From Mesorhizobium sp. ZC-5 (lineage in GTDB: Bacteria > Pseudomonadota > Alphaproteobacteria > Rhizobiales > Rhizobiaceae), in the NCBI RefSeq assembly GCF_025753855.1, contig NZ_JAOWPT010000008.1, positions 124,001 through 188,000 of the forward strand: 64,000 nt of DNA. The letters run 5' to 3'. Made by a program: the position numbers and the translations under genes. Positions 18,717-27,559 of this stretch are shown here, piece after piece. Below the pieces are notes generated by a model. That model was not told the origin of the DNA, searched no databases, and saw only the letters and a program-made list of their open reading frames with translations. Numbering within the stretch: the first letter of the stretch is position 1; every line of letters begins with the position of its first letter.

Positions 18717-20060
18717 ATGACCGACACCATCGATGCCAGCAAGCTCGTCGACCGGGTAGCAGCACTCGTCGAGGCCGCGAAGAAATCGGGTGCCGATGCC
18801 GCCGATGCGGTTGCCGTGCGCGGCAGGTCGACCGGGGTTTCGGTCCGGCTGGGCAAGGTCGAAAGCACCGAAGCCTCCGAAAGCGACGACATCTCGCTGC
18901 GCGTTTTCGTCGGCAAGCGGGTGGCAAGCGTGTCGGCCACGGCATCGTCGGATCCGGCCGAACTCGCCGGGCGCGCGGTCGCCATGGCGCGCGTTTCGCC
19001 TGAAGACCCGTTCCAGGGGCTCGCCGATGCCTCACGGCTCGTGAAAGAGCCGCGTGACCTCGATCTGTTCGACGCCACGGTCGTCTTGGCTGAAAAATTG
19101 CGTGAAGACGCTCTTGCCGCCGAAGAAGCGGCGCTGGCCGTTGCGGGCGTCACCAATTCCGGCGGCAGCGGCGCCAGTGCCGGACTTGGCGGTCTCGTGC
19201 TGGCGACGTCCGAAGGGTTCCTCGGGCAGTATGTCGCGTCGCGGTTCTCGCGATCGGCCAGCGTCATCGCCGGTGAAGGAACCGGCATGGAACGCGACTA
19301 TGACTTCTCGTCGCGCCAGCATTTTTCCGACCTTGATTCGCCCGAGACGATCGGCCGCAAGGCCGGTGAACGTGCGGTGAAGCGGCTGAACGCGCGCAAG
19401 GCGAAGACCGGCCCCGTCGACGTGATCTACGATCCGCGCGTGGCGCGCGGCATTGCCGGCCATCTGGCAGGTGCGATCAACGGCGCATCGGTGGCACGCA
19501 AGACCAGTTTTCTGCGCGACATGATGGGCAAGCCGGTGGCGCATGCCGGAATCACCATCACCGACGATCCGCTGCGGGTGCGCGGCCAGTCGTCGCGGCC
19601 GTTCGACGGCGAGGGGGTCGAGGGCATGCCGCTCGACATGGTGAAGGACGGTGTGCTGCGGCACTGGTTCCTGTCGACATCAACTGCGCGCGAACTCGGC
19701 CTCGAAACCAATGGGCGCGGCTCGCGCGCCGGATCGTCGGTCTCGCCCTCCTCGTCCAATCTCGCCATCGAGCCGGGCGGGAAATCGCCCGAGGAGCTGA
19801 TCAAGGCGCTGAAAACCGGTTTCTACGTTACCGAAGTCTTCGGCCAGGGCGTCAATATGGTGACGGGCGAATACAGCCGCGGTGCCAGCGGATTCTGGAT
19901 CGAGAACGGCGAACTCGCCTATCCTGTCTCGGAGGTCACGATTGCGTCGAATCTCAAGGACATGTTCCTGAGGATGATTCCCGCCAACGACCTCGACCGC
20001 AATTTCGGCACGGCGGCGCCGACGCTTCTGATCGAAGGAATGACCCTTGCCGGCAGCTGA
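18717..20060 (+). CDS. pmbA: TldD/PmbA family metalloprotease subunit (TldE/PmbA)
   Basis: The 447-residue cytoplasmic protein belongs to the TldD/PmbA family; its GASGFWIENGELAYPVSEVTI segment and the IEPGGKSPEELIK stretch are family hallmarks. E. coli PmbA (TldE) pairs with TldD to proteolyse peptides, for example during microcin maturation. No HExxH zinc motif is visible, as expected for the TldE partner, so it is called PmbA/TldE. It begins the conserved pmbA-phosphatase-DUF4170-DUF374-waaA-lpxK run, overlapping the next gene by 14 bases. tldD is not in the window. Confidence 0.93.
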   Translation: MTDTIDASKLVDRVAALVEAAKKSGADAADAVAVRGRSTGVSVRLGKVESTEASESDDISLRVFVGKRVASVSATASSDPAELAGRAVAMARVSPEDPFQGLADASRLVKEPRDLDLFDATVVLAEKLREDALAAEEAALAVAGVTNSGGSGASAGLGGLVLATSEGFLGQYVASRFSRSASVIAGEGTGMERDYDFSSRQHFSDLDSPETIGRKAGERAVKRLNARKAKTGPVDVIYDPRVARGIAGHLAGAINGASVARKTSFLRDMMGKPVAHAGITITDDPLRVRGQSSRPFDGEGVEGMPLDMVKDGVLRHWFLSTSTARELGLETNGRGSRAGSSVSPSSSNLAIEPGGKSPEELIKALKTGFYVTEVFGQGVNMVTGEYSRGASGFWIENGELAYPVSEVTIASNLKDMFLRMIPANDLDRNFGTAAPTLLIEGMTLAGS

Positions 20061-20853
20061 GGCCAGCCAATCGTCGAAGACCTCGGCTGACCTGCCGCTG
20101 ATCCGCGAAGCAGCCGAGGAAGCCGGGCGGATCGCCATGCGCTTCTTCAAGCGCAATCCCGAAGTCTGGATGAAAAGCGGCCAGTCGCCGGTGAGCGAAG
20201 CCGACTATGCGGTCGATACCTATCTGCGCCAGACCTTGCTTGCGGCGCGGCCGGATTACGGCTGGCTTTCCGAGGAGACCGTCGATTCGCCGGCCAGGCT
20301 CGGCTCCCACCGCACCTTCGTGGTCGATCCGATCGACGGCACGCGGGCCTTTCTCGACGGCCGCAGCACCTGGTGCGTGTCGATCGCGGTGGTCGAGAAC
20401 GGCGTCTCCCTCTCGGGTGTTCTGGAATGTCCGGTGAAAAACGAGACTTTCTGGGCGGAAGCGGGAAAGGGCGCGTTCAAGAACGGGACCGCCATCCACG
20501 TCAATCCGCCCGGCGACAGCTTCACGGTTGCCGGCCCCAAACTTCTGATCGATGCGACGCCCGAGGAATGGCGCAGCCGGTTCCGGACCGTTCCCTACAT
20601 TCCGTCGCTCGCCTATAGAGTCGCGATGGTCGCCAGTGGCGAACTCGACGGGAGCTTCGTCAAGCCCGATTCCCACGACTGGGACCTGGCTGCTGCCGAT
20701 CTGATGCTGCGCGAGGCCGGCGGCCGGCTGCTGGACCGTCACGGAAAGACGCTGCACTATGCCGGGCCGAACCCGCGCAATGGTGTGCTGGCCGCGGGCA
20801 GTGGTGCGCTTCTGCAGGCAATGATGGCTGTGATCGCGGACTTTGAGAATTGA
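20047..20853 (+). CDS. inositol monophosphatase family protein (CysQ/SuhB-like)
   Basis: The 268-residue protein starts at a TTG within the end of pmbA, with GAAGGA 6 bases upstream. It has the lithium-sensitive phosphatase signature: EE at residues 76-77, DPIDGT at 94-99 and WDLAAADLM near the C-terminus, all metal ligands. The family includes inositol-1-phosphatases and 3'(2'),5'-bisphosphate nucleotidases. I cannot choose between them from the sequence; rhizobial annotations at this locus often say 3'(2'),5'-bisphosphate nucleotidase CysQ. It is part of the lipid A run by position, not by obvious function. Confidence 0.92.
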   Translation: MPAAEASQSSKTSADLPLIREAAEEAGRIAMRFFKRNPEVWMKSGQSPVSEADYAVDTYLRQTLLAARPDYGWLSEETVDSPARLGSHRTFVVDPIDGTRAFLDGRSTWCVSIAVVENGVSLSGVLECPVKNETFWAEAGKGAFKNGTAIHVNPPGDSFTVAGPKLLIDATPEEWRSRFRTVPYIPSLAYRVAMVASGELDGSFVKPDSHDWDLAAADLMLREAGGRLLDRHGKTLHYAGPNPRNGVLAAGSGALLQAMMAVIADFEN

Positions 20854-20932
20854 AGACCGCTCAAAGCGGTTTCAAACGATGACTTTTTCATCTAAGCAGC
20901 ACCAGCTTCGTGATTTGGGATTCATAACGGAC

Positions 20933-21184
20933 ATGGCTGGGGAAGACGGTAAGAAACAGCTTTTGCACCTGGTTTTCGGCGGCGAACTGACCAAACTTGG
21001 CAGCACCGAATTCCGCGATCTCGATGGACTTGATATTGTCGGAATCTTTCCCGACTACAAATCCGCTGAATTGGCCTGGAAGGCCAAGGCACAGGCCACG
21101 GTGGACAATGCGCATATGCGCTATTTCATCGTTCACCTGCACAGGCTGCTTGAACCGGATGCCAAGAAGACCGGCCAGAACTGA
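20933..21184 (+). CDS. DUF4170 small protein
   Basis: The 83-residue protein contains KKQLLHLVFGGELTKL followed by DIVGIFPDYKSAELAWKAKA and ends in MRYFIVHLHRLL, which I recognise as the DUF4170 pattern. The start at 20933 matches the usual length; a start at 20879 would add 18 residues that do not look conserved. It has no signal peptide or membrane segment. It sits between the phosphatase and the DUF374 acyltransferase and ends 4 bases before the latter. No function is known. Confidence 0.8.
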   Translation: MAGEDGKKQLLHLVFGGELTKLGSTEFRDLDGLDIVGIFPDYKSAELAWKAKAQATVDNAHMRYFIVHLHRLLEPDAKKTGQN

Positions 21185-21188
21185 CGCG

Positions 21189-21968
21189 ATGGACGAAAAA
21201 GCAACGCCGGTGGCAAGGACCGAGATACAGCCGCGCCGTCCCGGCGCGATGAAGGCGTTCTGGAGGTCCATCCGCAAGCCGCTGGCGCAGTCGCGCTTCT
21301 CGAAGAACGTGCTGGCTTCGATGCTTGCGCAGGCATTGCGTTTCATCAAGCTGACGAACCCGCTTGTCGAAGGATCATCCGACCTGGCCAAGGCACGCGA
21401 CGAGTTTTCCCCGGCAATCATCGCGCTTTGGCATGGCCAGCACCTGCTCGCGCCAGCCGTTTACAAGGGCGCGCAAGGTGTCGTCGCGATGGTGTCGCGC
21501 AGCGCCGACGCCGAGATGAATGCCATGGTGGTCGAAAAGCTGGGCCTCGAGGCGGTGCGCGGTTCCGGTGGCCGCGAAGGTGGCAGTCGCATGGACAAGG
21601 GTGGGGCGCGGGCGCTCATCGCGCTCAAGAAGGCGCTCGATGCCGGCAAGAATGTCGCCATGATCGCCGATATTCCCAAAGGCAAGCCGCGCGATGCCGG
21701 CTTGGGGATCGTGACGCTGGCGAAGCTTTCGGGTCGTCCGGTGGTGCCGCTCGCGGTTGCCACCAGCCGCCGCAAGGTGCTGGAGAAAAGCTGGGACAAG
21801 ACGGCCATCAACCTGCCTTTCGGACGCGGTGCGGCGATCATCGGCGATCTCGTGCGGGTTCCGGCCAATGCCAGCGATGCCGAGATGGAACAGAAGCGCC
21901 AGGAAGTGACGGCCTCCCTCAACGCGGCCACCGAAAAGGCTTATCGCCTGGTGGACCGGATCCGATGA
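21189..21968 (+). CDS. DUF374 / lysophospholipid-acyltransferase family protein
   Basis: The 259-residue protein belongs to DUF374, a branch of the LPLAT acyltransferase fold. It has a hydrophobic region near residues 30-50, the sequence IIALWHGQHLLAP (the WHGQH is the catalytic-type His loop), the GGREGGSRMDKGG segment and DIPKGKPRDAGLGIVTLAKL, a phosphate/acyl-binding style loop. It directly precedes waaA with an ATGA overlap. The neighbours suggest an acylation step in lipid A or outer-membrane lipid synthesis, but the substrate of DUF374 is not established. Confidence 0.88.
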   Translation: MDEKATPVARTEIQPRRPGAMKAFWRSIRKPLAQSRFSKNVLASMLAQALRFIKLTNPLVEGSSDLAKARDEFSPAIIALWHGQHLLAPAVYKGAQGVVAMVSRSADAEMNAMVVEKLGLEAVRGSGGREGGSRMDKGGARALIALKKALDAGKNVAMIADIPKGKPRDAGLGIVTLAKLSGRPVVPLAVATSRRKVLEKSWDKTAINLPFGRGAAIIGDLVRVPANASDAEMEQKRQEVTASLNAATEKAYRLVDRIR

Positions 21969-23290
21969 GCGAGCGTTGGGCGCGCGCTGTGCTGTCGGCC
22001 TACCGCTTCGCGGGAGCCGCCGCCTATCCGCTCATCGGCGGTTATGTCGGCTGGCGCACCAACAGGGGCAAGGAAGAGCGAAGCCGCCGGCGCGAGCGCT
22101 ATGGCATCGCGAGCCGCCCCCGGCCGCATGGCCCGCTGGTCTGGGTCCATGCGGCAAGCGTCGGCGAGACGGTGGCGGTCATTCCGCTGATCGAACGCAT
22201 TCTCGGCTTCGGCATTCATGTGGTGCTGACGACCGGGACGGTGACGTCCGCGCGGGTCGCGGAGGAGCGGCTTGGCGACGGCATCATCCACCAATATGTG
22301 CCGCTCGATCTGAAGCCCGCCGTCAGCCGTTTTCTCGACCATTGGGAGCCGGACCTGGCGATCATCGCCGAGTCCGAGATATGGCCGATGACGATCCTCG
22401 AACTCGGGGCGCGCCGCGTTCCGCAGGTTCTGGTCAACGGGCGCTTGTCGGACCGCTCCTTCGCGTCGTGGAAAAAACGTCCCTTTATCGCCGAAGCGCT
22501 GTTCGAGAACCTCGCCCATGTCGTGGCGCAGTCTGAACTCGACGGCGAACGCTTCCAGGCGCTCGGCGCGCGGCCGGTCACCGTTTCCGGCAACCTGAAG
22601 GTCGATACAGATCCGCCACCGGTTGACGAAAAGTCGCTTGCCGACCTCAGCCACCAGATCGGATCGCGACAGACTTGGGCGGCGGTTTCGACCCATGAGG
22701 GCGAGGAGATGGTTGCGGCGGAAGTCCACAAGATCCTGCGCCCCCGCCACAAGGGCCTGCTGACGATCATCGTGCCGCGCCACCCGAACCGCGCCGACGC
22801 GCTTGCCACGGAGTTTGCCGCGGCGGGCCTGAAAGTGGCGCGCCGCAGCCTGGGCGAGCCGATCGATTCCGACACCGACATCCTGCTGGGCGACACGATC
22901 GGCGAGATGGGGCTTTATCTCCGGTTGACCGAGATCGCCTTTGTCGGCCGTTCGCTGACGTCGGAAGGCGGCCAGAACCCGCTCGAGCCGGCAATGCTCG
23001 ATACAGCGGTGCTGGCAGGCCGCAACGTCCAGAATTTCCGCGATTCCTATCAGCGGCTGATCGACGGCGGCGGCGCCAAGATCGTTCGTGACCGCGACAT
23101 GCTTGCCGGCGCCGTGAACTTCCTGCTCAAGAACAAGCAGGCGCGCGAGGACATGATTGCCGCGGCCGCGGCGACCGTGGACGATATGCGCGGCGCGCTT
23201 GCAGCGACCTTGAGGGCGCTCGAGCCCTATATCCAGCCGCTCATCGTGAAATCGCGGCTCAAGGAAGGCGGCAACGGGAGTTATCCTTAG
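21965..23290 (+). CDS. waaA: 3-deoxy-D-manno-octulosonic acid (Kdo) transferase
   Basis: The 441-residue GT30 glycosyltransferase adds Kdo to lipid IVA on the cytoplasmic face of the inner membrane. The N-terminus has a membrane anchor helix; WVHAASVGETVAVIPLI carries the catalytic acidic residue, and GDTIGEMGLYLRLTEIAFVG and GGQNPLEPAMLD in the C-terminal half bind CMP-Kdo. Length is typical of WaaA. It overlaps DUF374 by 4 bases and is followed after 2 bases by lpxK, so the three are one transcript. Confidence 0.96.
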   Translation: MSERWARAVLSAYRFAGAAAYPLIGGYVGWRTNRGKEERSRRRERYGIASRPRPHGPLVWVHAASVGETVAVIPLIERILGFGIHVVLTTGTVTSARVAEERLGDGIIHQYVPLDLKPAVSRFLDHWEPDLAIIAESEIWPMTILELGARRVPQVLVNGRLSDRSFASWKKRPFIAEALFENLAHVVAQSELDGERFQALGARPVTVSGNLKVDTDPPPVDEKSLADLSHQIGSRQTWAAVSTHEGEEMVAAEVHKILRPRHKGLLTIIVPRHPNRADALATEFAAAGLKVARRSLGEPIDSDTDILLGDTIGEMGLYLRLTEIAFVGRSLTSEGGQNPLEPAMLDTAVLAGRNVQNFRDSYQRLIDGGGAKIVRDRDMLAGAVNFLLKNKQAREDMIAAAAATVDDMRGALAATLRALEPYIQPLIVKSRLKEGGNGSYP

Positions 23291-23292
23291 GG

Positions 23293-24321
23293 ATGGCGAG
23301 CGAGGCGCCTCCGTTCTGGTGGGAAAAGCCCGACTGGCGCGCCTATGCGCTCTATCCGCTCTCGGCGATCTATGGCGCGGTGGCCCGCCAGCGCCTGAAT
23401 GCGGCGAAACGCGAGAAGATCGATTGTCCGGTGCTGTGCGTCGGCAACCTGACCGTCGGCGGCGCCGGCAAGACGCCGGTGGCGATCGCGCTTGCCGGAG
23501 AGGCGGCTTCTCTCGGCCTCAAGCCCGGATTTCTGTCGCGCGGCCATGGCGGCAGTTTCACCGAACCGCATCTGGTAGATCCGCATCATGACGGCGCCAG
23601 GCATGTCGGCGACGAACCGCTGCTGCTTGCCGAGCATGCACAGGTGGCGGTGACGCCGAACCGCGCGGCCGGCGCCCGCCTGCTGATCGACAATGGCTGC
23701 GATTTCCTGATCATGGATGACGGCTTCCAGAGCGCGCGCATCCACATCGACTTCGCGCTGCTGGTGATCGATGCGCGGCGCGGCGTCGGCAACGGCCACA
23801 TCATTCCCGGGGGCCCGATGCGGGCGCCGCTTCTCGATCAGTTGCGCTTGGCCGATGCCGTCCTGAAGATGGGCGAGGGCAACGCCGCCGATCTGGTCAT
23901 CCGCCGTGCGGCACGCGCCGGCAAGCCGATCTTTGAAGCGGTTGCGCGTCCACGCGACGCACAACGGCTCGCCGGCAAGCACCTGCTTGCCTTCGCCGGT
24001 ATCGGCAATCCTGACAAGTTTTACGATACGGTCGCTGAAGCTGGTGCCACGGTCGCCCTGAAGCGCTCCTTCGGCGATCATCACTTCTATGCCGATGACG
24101 AACTGGTCGACATCGCCGCAACGGCCCGGTCGGCGGAACTGGAGATCGTCACCACCGCGAAGGATGCGGCGAGGCTGCGTCATGGATCGGCTGCCGCGCA
24201 GGCACTGCTCGAACGGGCGCATGTTCTCGAAATCGACACGGTATTCGAACCCGCTACCGCCCCCGGGCGGATGATCGAAGAGACCCTGAAAAACTGGCGC
24301 GAGCGAAAACTTCGCGGCTAG
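23293..24321 (+). CDS. lpxK: tetraacyldisaccharide 4'-kinase
   Basis: The 342-residue inner-membrane kinase phosphorylates the 4' position of the lipid A precursor. The N-terminus starts with an amphipathic WW/YALYPLS anchor, then the P-loop GGAGKTP at residues 56-62 and the DDGFQ motif (MDDGFQSARIHIDF) near residue 139 that binds magnesium and substrate. Other hallmarks are PGGPMRAPL and FAGIGNPDKFYDTV. It ends the lipid A operon. The opposing DUF2093 gene ends 54 bases downstream. Confidence 0.97.
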   Translation: MASEAPPFWWEKPDWRAYALYPLSAIYGAVARQRLNAAKREKIDCPVLCVGNLTVGGAGKTPVAIALAGEAASLGLKPGFLSRGHGGSFTEPHLVDPHHDGARHVGDEPLLLAEHAQVAVTPNRAAGARLLIDNGCDFLIMDDGFQSARIHIDFALLVIDARRGVGNGHIIPGGPMRAPLLDQLRLADAVLKMGEGNAADLVIRRAARAGKPIFEAVARPRDAQRLAGKHLLAFAGIGNPDKFYDTVAEAGATVALKRSFGDHHFYADDELVDIAATARSAELEIVTTAKDAARLRHGSAAAQALLERAHVLEIDTVFEPATAPGRMIEETLKNWRERKLRG

Positions 24322-24375
24322 CGGATTCCGGTGGAAGCGCGCGCCTTTGGAGGGTGGCGGTTAGGAAAGTGCGAT

Positions 24376-24609
24376 CTAACGCCGCTTGCGCAGATCCGGA
24401 TTGGCCTGGATCTCGCGCTGCAGCGATACCGTGGCGCTGATGTAGGGCTCCTGCCGCGCGACGCTCCAGTATTTCAATTCGTCGAGCGGGATGGACTCGC
24501 CGGTGACCGCGCAGCGCACGAAGGCGCCGGGGCTGGTGACCTGGAAGTCCCCGTCGAGATAGCGGATGCGGGCTTCCCTGGCGCCAGGGCCCTCAAAGCG
24601 GTTCATCAT
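24376..24609 (-). CDS. DUF2093 domain protein
   Basis: The 77-residue protein contains ARIRYLDGDFQVTSPGAFVRCAVTG and ELKYWSVARQEPY, the pattern I recall for DUF2093. It has no membrane segment and no catalytic motif. It sits between mutL and lpxK on the mutL strand, 66 bases after the mutL stop, as in other rhizobia. Function is unknown. Confidence 0.85.
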   Translation of the reverse strand: MMNRFEGPGAREARIRYLDGDFQVTSPGAFVRCAVTGESIPLDELKYWSVARQEPYISATVSLQREIQANPDLRKRR

Positions 24610-24677
24610 ATGAGCCTTTCAACGGATTTCTTCGGCCATAAAACGGCGGCGAGGTCAAGCGCGAGGCTTGCCGCACG

Positions 24678-26522
24678 TTACCGGCGGCCGAATAGTCTCT
24701 CGATGTCGGCAAGCTTCAGTTCGATGTAGGTCGGCCGCCCATGATTGCAGGTGCCGGAGCCGGGCGTCGCCTCCATCTGGCGCAGCAGCGCGTTCATCTC
24801 CTCGGCGCGAAGCTGGCGGCCGGAGCGCACCGAGCCGTGGCAGGCCATGGTCGCGGCGATCTTGTCCAGCCGCTCCTTCAGCGTCTCGGCGGTGTCGCTG
24901 TCGGCGATTTCATCGGCGAGATCGCGGATGAGCTGCGCCGCGTTGGTTTCTCCCAGCATCGAGGGCGTCTCGCGCACCGCGATGGCGCCCGGCCCGAAGC
25001 GCTCGACCGACAGGCCGAAACGGCGCAGCGTCTCGGCATGCGAGGCAACGCGTTCGGCATCCTCCTCCGGCAGGTCGACGATCTCGGGAATGAGAAGCAT
25101 CTGCGCTGGCACCGGCCGCGAATGCAGCGCCGTCTTCAGCGCTTCGTAGACAAGGCGTTCGTGCGCGGCATGCTGGTCGACGATGATCAGCGAATCCGCC
25201 GTCTGCGCGACAATGTAGTTTTCATGCACCTGCGCCCGCGCCGCGCCAAGTTGCGCCGTCAGCAGCTCCGGGGCGATGTCGCCGCTGCCGGCGCGCGCGT
25301 CGGCACTCGTCATCGGCCCGGCATCGAACGCCGCTTGCTCGCTTTCGCCAAATCCCGCCTGCAGCGGCCGGCTGGGCGACTGCATCGGATCATAGCCGGC
25401 AGCCGCCGAGGCACGGAACCCGGCGTGGAAGGTGCGATGGCCGTTGGCCGGCCCGGCATGGCCGTAGCTCGTCGGGCCTGGCCGGAAGGCGCCCATCATC
25501 GCCGCCGCCCCGGTTGTCGCGGAACGGATGCCGGCTTCCGCAAGCGCCTGGCGTATGGCGCCGACGATCAGCCCGCGCACCATGCCCGGATCGCGGAAGC
25601 GCACATCGGCCTTGGCGGGATGGACGTTGACGTCGACATGCGCCGGATCGAGCGTCAGGAATAGTGCCGTTACCGCATGGCGATCGCGCGGCAAAACGTC
25701 GGCGAAAGCGCCGCGAATGGCGCTGGCGATCAGCTTGTCTCGCACCGGGCGGCCGTTGACATAGGCGTATTGCTGCAGGGCGTTGGCGCGGGTGAAGGAC
25801 GGGACGGAGACGTAGCCGCCGAGATGCACGCCTTCGCGCGCGGCGTCGATGCCAATGGCGTTCTCCGGAAAATCCTTGCCCATCACCTGCGCGATACGCG
25901 CAAGCCGGGCATCCGCACCCTCGCCGACAGCGGGCAGGTCCAGCGTCGAGCGATCGGTGCCGGACAGCGTGAAGCGCACGGCGGGGAAGGCGATGGCGAT
26001 GCGCTTCACCACGTCGGCGGCGGCGGTTGCCTCGGCGCGCTCGCCCTTCATGAACTTCAACCGTGCCGGCGTCGCGAAGAACAGGTCGCGCACCTCAACC
26101 AGCGTGCCGCGATTGGCGCCTGCCGGCCTGACCGGTGACAGGCGGCCGCCCTCGACGCGAATTTCGGCACCGCTGTCGGCAGACGCGGTGCGCGAACGCA
26201 CGGTCAGCCGCGACACCGAGCCGATCGACGGCAGCGCCTCGCCGCGAAACCCCAACGAGCGGATATCGTGGATGTCGTCCCCGAGCTTCGACGTGCAGTG
26301 GCGGGCGATGGCCAGTTCGAGCTCCCCGACGGGAATGCCGGCACCGTCGTCGCTGACCCGGATCAACGCCAGTCCGCCGCCGGCGGTCACCACTTCGACG
26401 CGGCTGGCGCCCGCGTCGAGTGCGTTCTCGACCAGTTCCTTGACGACGCTTGCCGGACGCTCGATCACCTCGCCGGCGGCGATCTGGTTGACCATGGTTT
26501 CGGAAAGCTGGCGGATGGGCAT
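24678..26522 (-). CDS. mutL: DNA mismatch repair protein MutL
   Basis: The 614-residue protein couples mismatch recognition by MutS to strand removal. The N-terminal GHKL ATPase has [16 protein letters not shown] and [11 protein letters not shown] within the first 110 residues; a variable linker of about 100 residues follows. The C-terminal domain carries [12 protein letters not shown], matching the DQHA(x)2E(x)4E endonuclease motif, together with ACHGSVRSG and CNHGRPT. MutL of this type nicks DNA itself and does not need MutH. The start [10 protein letters not shown] at 26522 is used; a longer frame to 26564 has no ribosome site. The LysR gene lies 42 bases upstream on the same strand. Confidence 0.97.
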   Translation of the reverse strand: MPIRQLSETMVNQIAAGEVIERPASVVKELVENALDAGASRVEVVTAGGGLALIRVSDDGAGIPVGELELAIARHCTSKLGDDIHDIRSLGFRGEALPSIGSVSRLTVRSRTASADSGAEIRVEGGRLSPVRPAGANRGTLVEVRDLFFATPARLKFMKGERAEATAAADVVKRIAIAFPAVRFTLSGTDRSTLDLPAVGEGADARLARIAQVMGKDFPENAIGIDAAREGVHLGGYVSVPSFTRANALQQYAYVNGRPVRDKLIASAIRGAFADVLPRDRHAVTALFLTLDPAHVDVNVHPAKADVRFRDPGMVRGLIVGAIRQALAEAGIRSATTGAAAMMGAFRPGPTSYGHAGPANGHRTFHAGFRASAAAGYDPMQSPSRPLQAGFGESEQAAFDAGPMTSADARAGSGDIAPELLTAQLGAARAQVHENYIVAQTADSLIIVDQHAAHERLVYEALKTALHSRPVPAQMLLIPEIVDLPEEDAERVASHAETLRRFGLSVERFGPGAIAVRETPSMLGETNAAQLIRDLADEIADSDTAETLKERLDKIAATMACHGSVRSGRQLRAEEMNALLRQMEATPGSGTCNHGRPTYIELKLADIERLFGRR

Positions 26523-26564
26523 GGCGCCGACCTTATCCGGATTCGGGTTCGACGCGAAAGCCAA

Positions 26565-27467
26565 TCACGCCTGCGCGGCCAGCCAGTCGCGCACTTTTTC
26601 GGCACTCTCCGACAGCGGCCGGTTCTTCGGCCAGGCGACATGGAAGTCCTTGCCGGTTGTCATCACATGGTCGGTCAGCCGGACAAGCAAGCCGCTGGCG
26701 ATCAGGCGTTCGGTCAAATGCCGCCAGCCGAGCGCAATGCCCTGGCCCTCCATCACCGCCTGGATGACCAGCACGTAGTCGTTGATGACGAGGCCGCGCT
26801 TGGCGACGGCGCCGTTGATGCCGGCCGACTGGAACCATTCGTTCCAGTTGGCTGCCCGGCGGAAAGGCTCTTCGAGGTGTATGAGATGATGAAGGGTGAT
26901 CTCCGCCGGGGTCCGCGGCGCCCCCGCGCGCGCGATGTAGGCCGGTCCGGCGACGGCGTAGATTTCCTCATGGGCGATCGGCAGGAGGTTGTAGTCCGGC
27001 CAGTCCTCGGCGTCGCCGCCGCGAATGCCGAGCGGGATGCCCTCGGCAATGAGATCGAGGTCGCGATCGGCGGTGTGGATGCGGAGGTCGATGCCGGGCA
27101 GGTCGTCGCGGAACTTCTGCAGCCGCGGCATCATCCACGATGAGGTAAAGGCGGTGGAGGCCGAAAGCGTGACATGCATGCCACTGGTCAGCGCACGCAA
27201 TTCTTCGGCCGATTTTCGGATATGCGACAGGCCGAGGGTGACATCGGCGAAGAAGCGGCCGCCGGCTTCCGTCAGTCGCACCTGACGGTGGCGGCGCTGG
27301 AACAGCTTGACGCCCAACTGATCCTCCAGGCCGCGCACCGCGTAGGAAACCGCCGCCTGGGTCATGCCGAGTTCGCGCCCGGCGGCGGTAAAGCTGGAGA
27401 GCCGGCCGGCCGCTTCGAAGACAATCAGGTTGCCGGCGGACGGCAGCAGATGACGCAGGCTTTGCAT
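26565..27467 (-). CDS. LysR family transcriptional regulator (GcvA-like)
   Basis: The 300-residue regulator has an N-terminal winged helix-turn-helix (about residues 15-65, with FTAAGRELGMTQAAVSYAVRGLEDQ and LFQRRHRQVRLTEAG) and a LysR substrate domain from about residue 95. The phrase SFTAAGRELGMTQAAVS resembles GcvA-type members. It is divergent from the MttB-family gene at 27560; the 92-base gap contains a palindrome over its own start. By position it probably senses the substrate of the downstream methylamine/betaine cluster. The start codon used is inside the palindrome. Confidence 0.92.
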   Translation of the reverse strand: MQSLRHLLPSAGNLIVFEAAGRLSSFTAAGRELGMTQAAVSYAVRGLEDQLGVKLFQRRHRQVRLTEAGGRFFADVTLGLSHIRKSAEELRALTSGMHVTLSASTAFTSSWMMPRLQKFRDDLPGIDLRIHTADRDLDLIAEGIPLGIRGGDAEDWPDYNLLPIAHEEIYAVAGPAYIARAGAPRTPAEITLHHLIHLEEPFRRAANWNEWFQSAGINGAVAKRGLVINDYVLVIQAVMEGQGIALGWRHLTERLIASGLLVRLTDHVMTTGKDFHVAWPKNRPLSESAEKVRDWLAAQA

Positions 27468-27544
27468 AAGTCCAGCTTATGCAAGCAATCAGGATTTTCA
27501 AGCGTCACAGTGGCGTTGGCAGCCGATAGGCTCATGATTGCATA
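27462..27544. promoter_or_regulatory. probable LysR operator: perfect 9-bp inverted repeat plus a distal half site
   Basis: TTGCATAAG (27462-27470) and CTTATGCAA (27476-27484) form a perfect inverted repeat with a TCCAG spacer, overlapping the start codon of the LysR gene (27465-27467). A further TTGCATA half site lies at 27538-27544, 15 bases before the MttB-family start. The layout fits a LysR recognition site with autoregulation and a separate site near the target gene. Binding is inferred. Confidence 0.6.
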
Positions 27545-27559
27545 CAGCTGGAGCCATGA

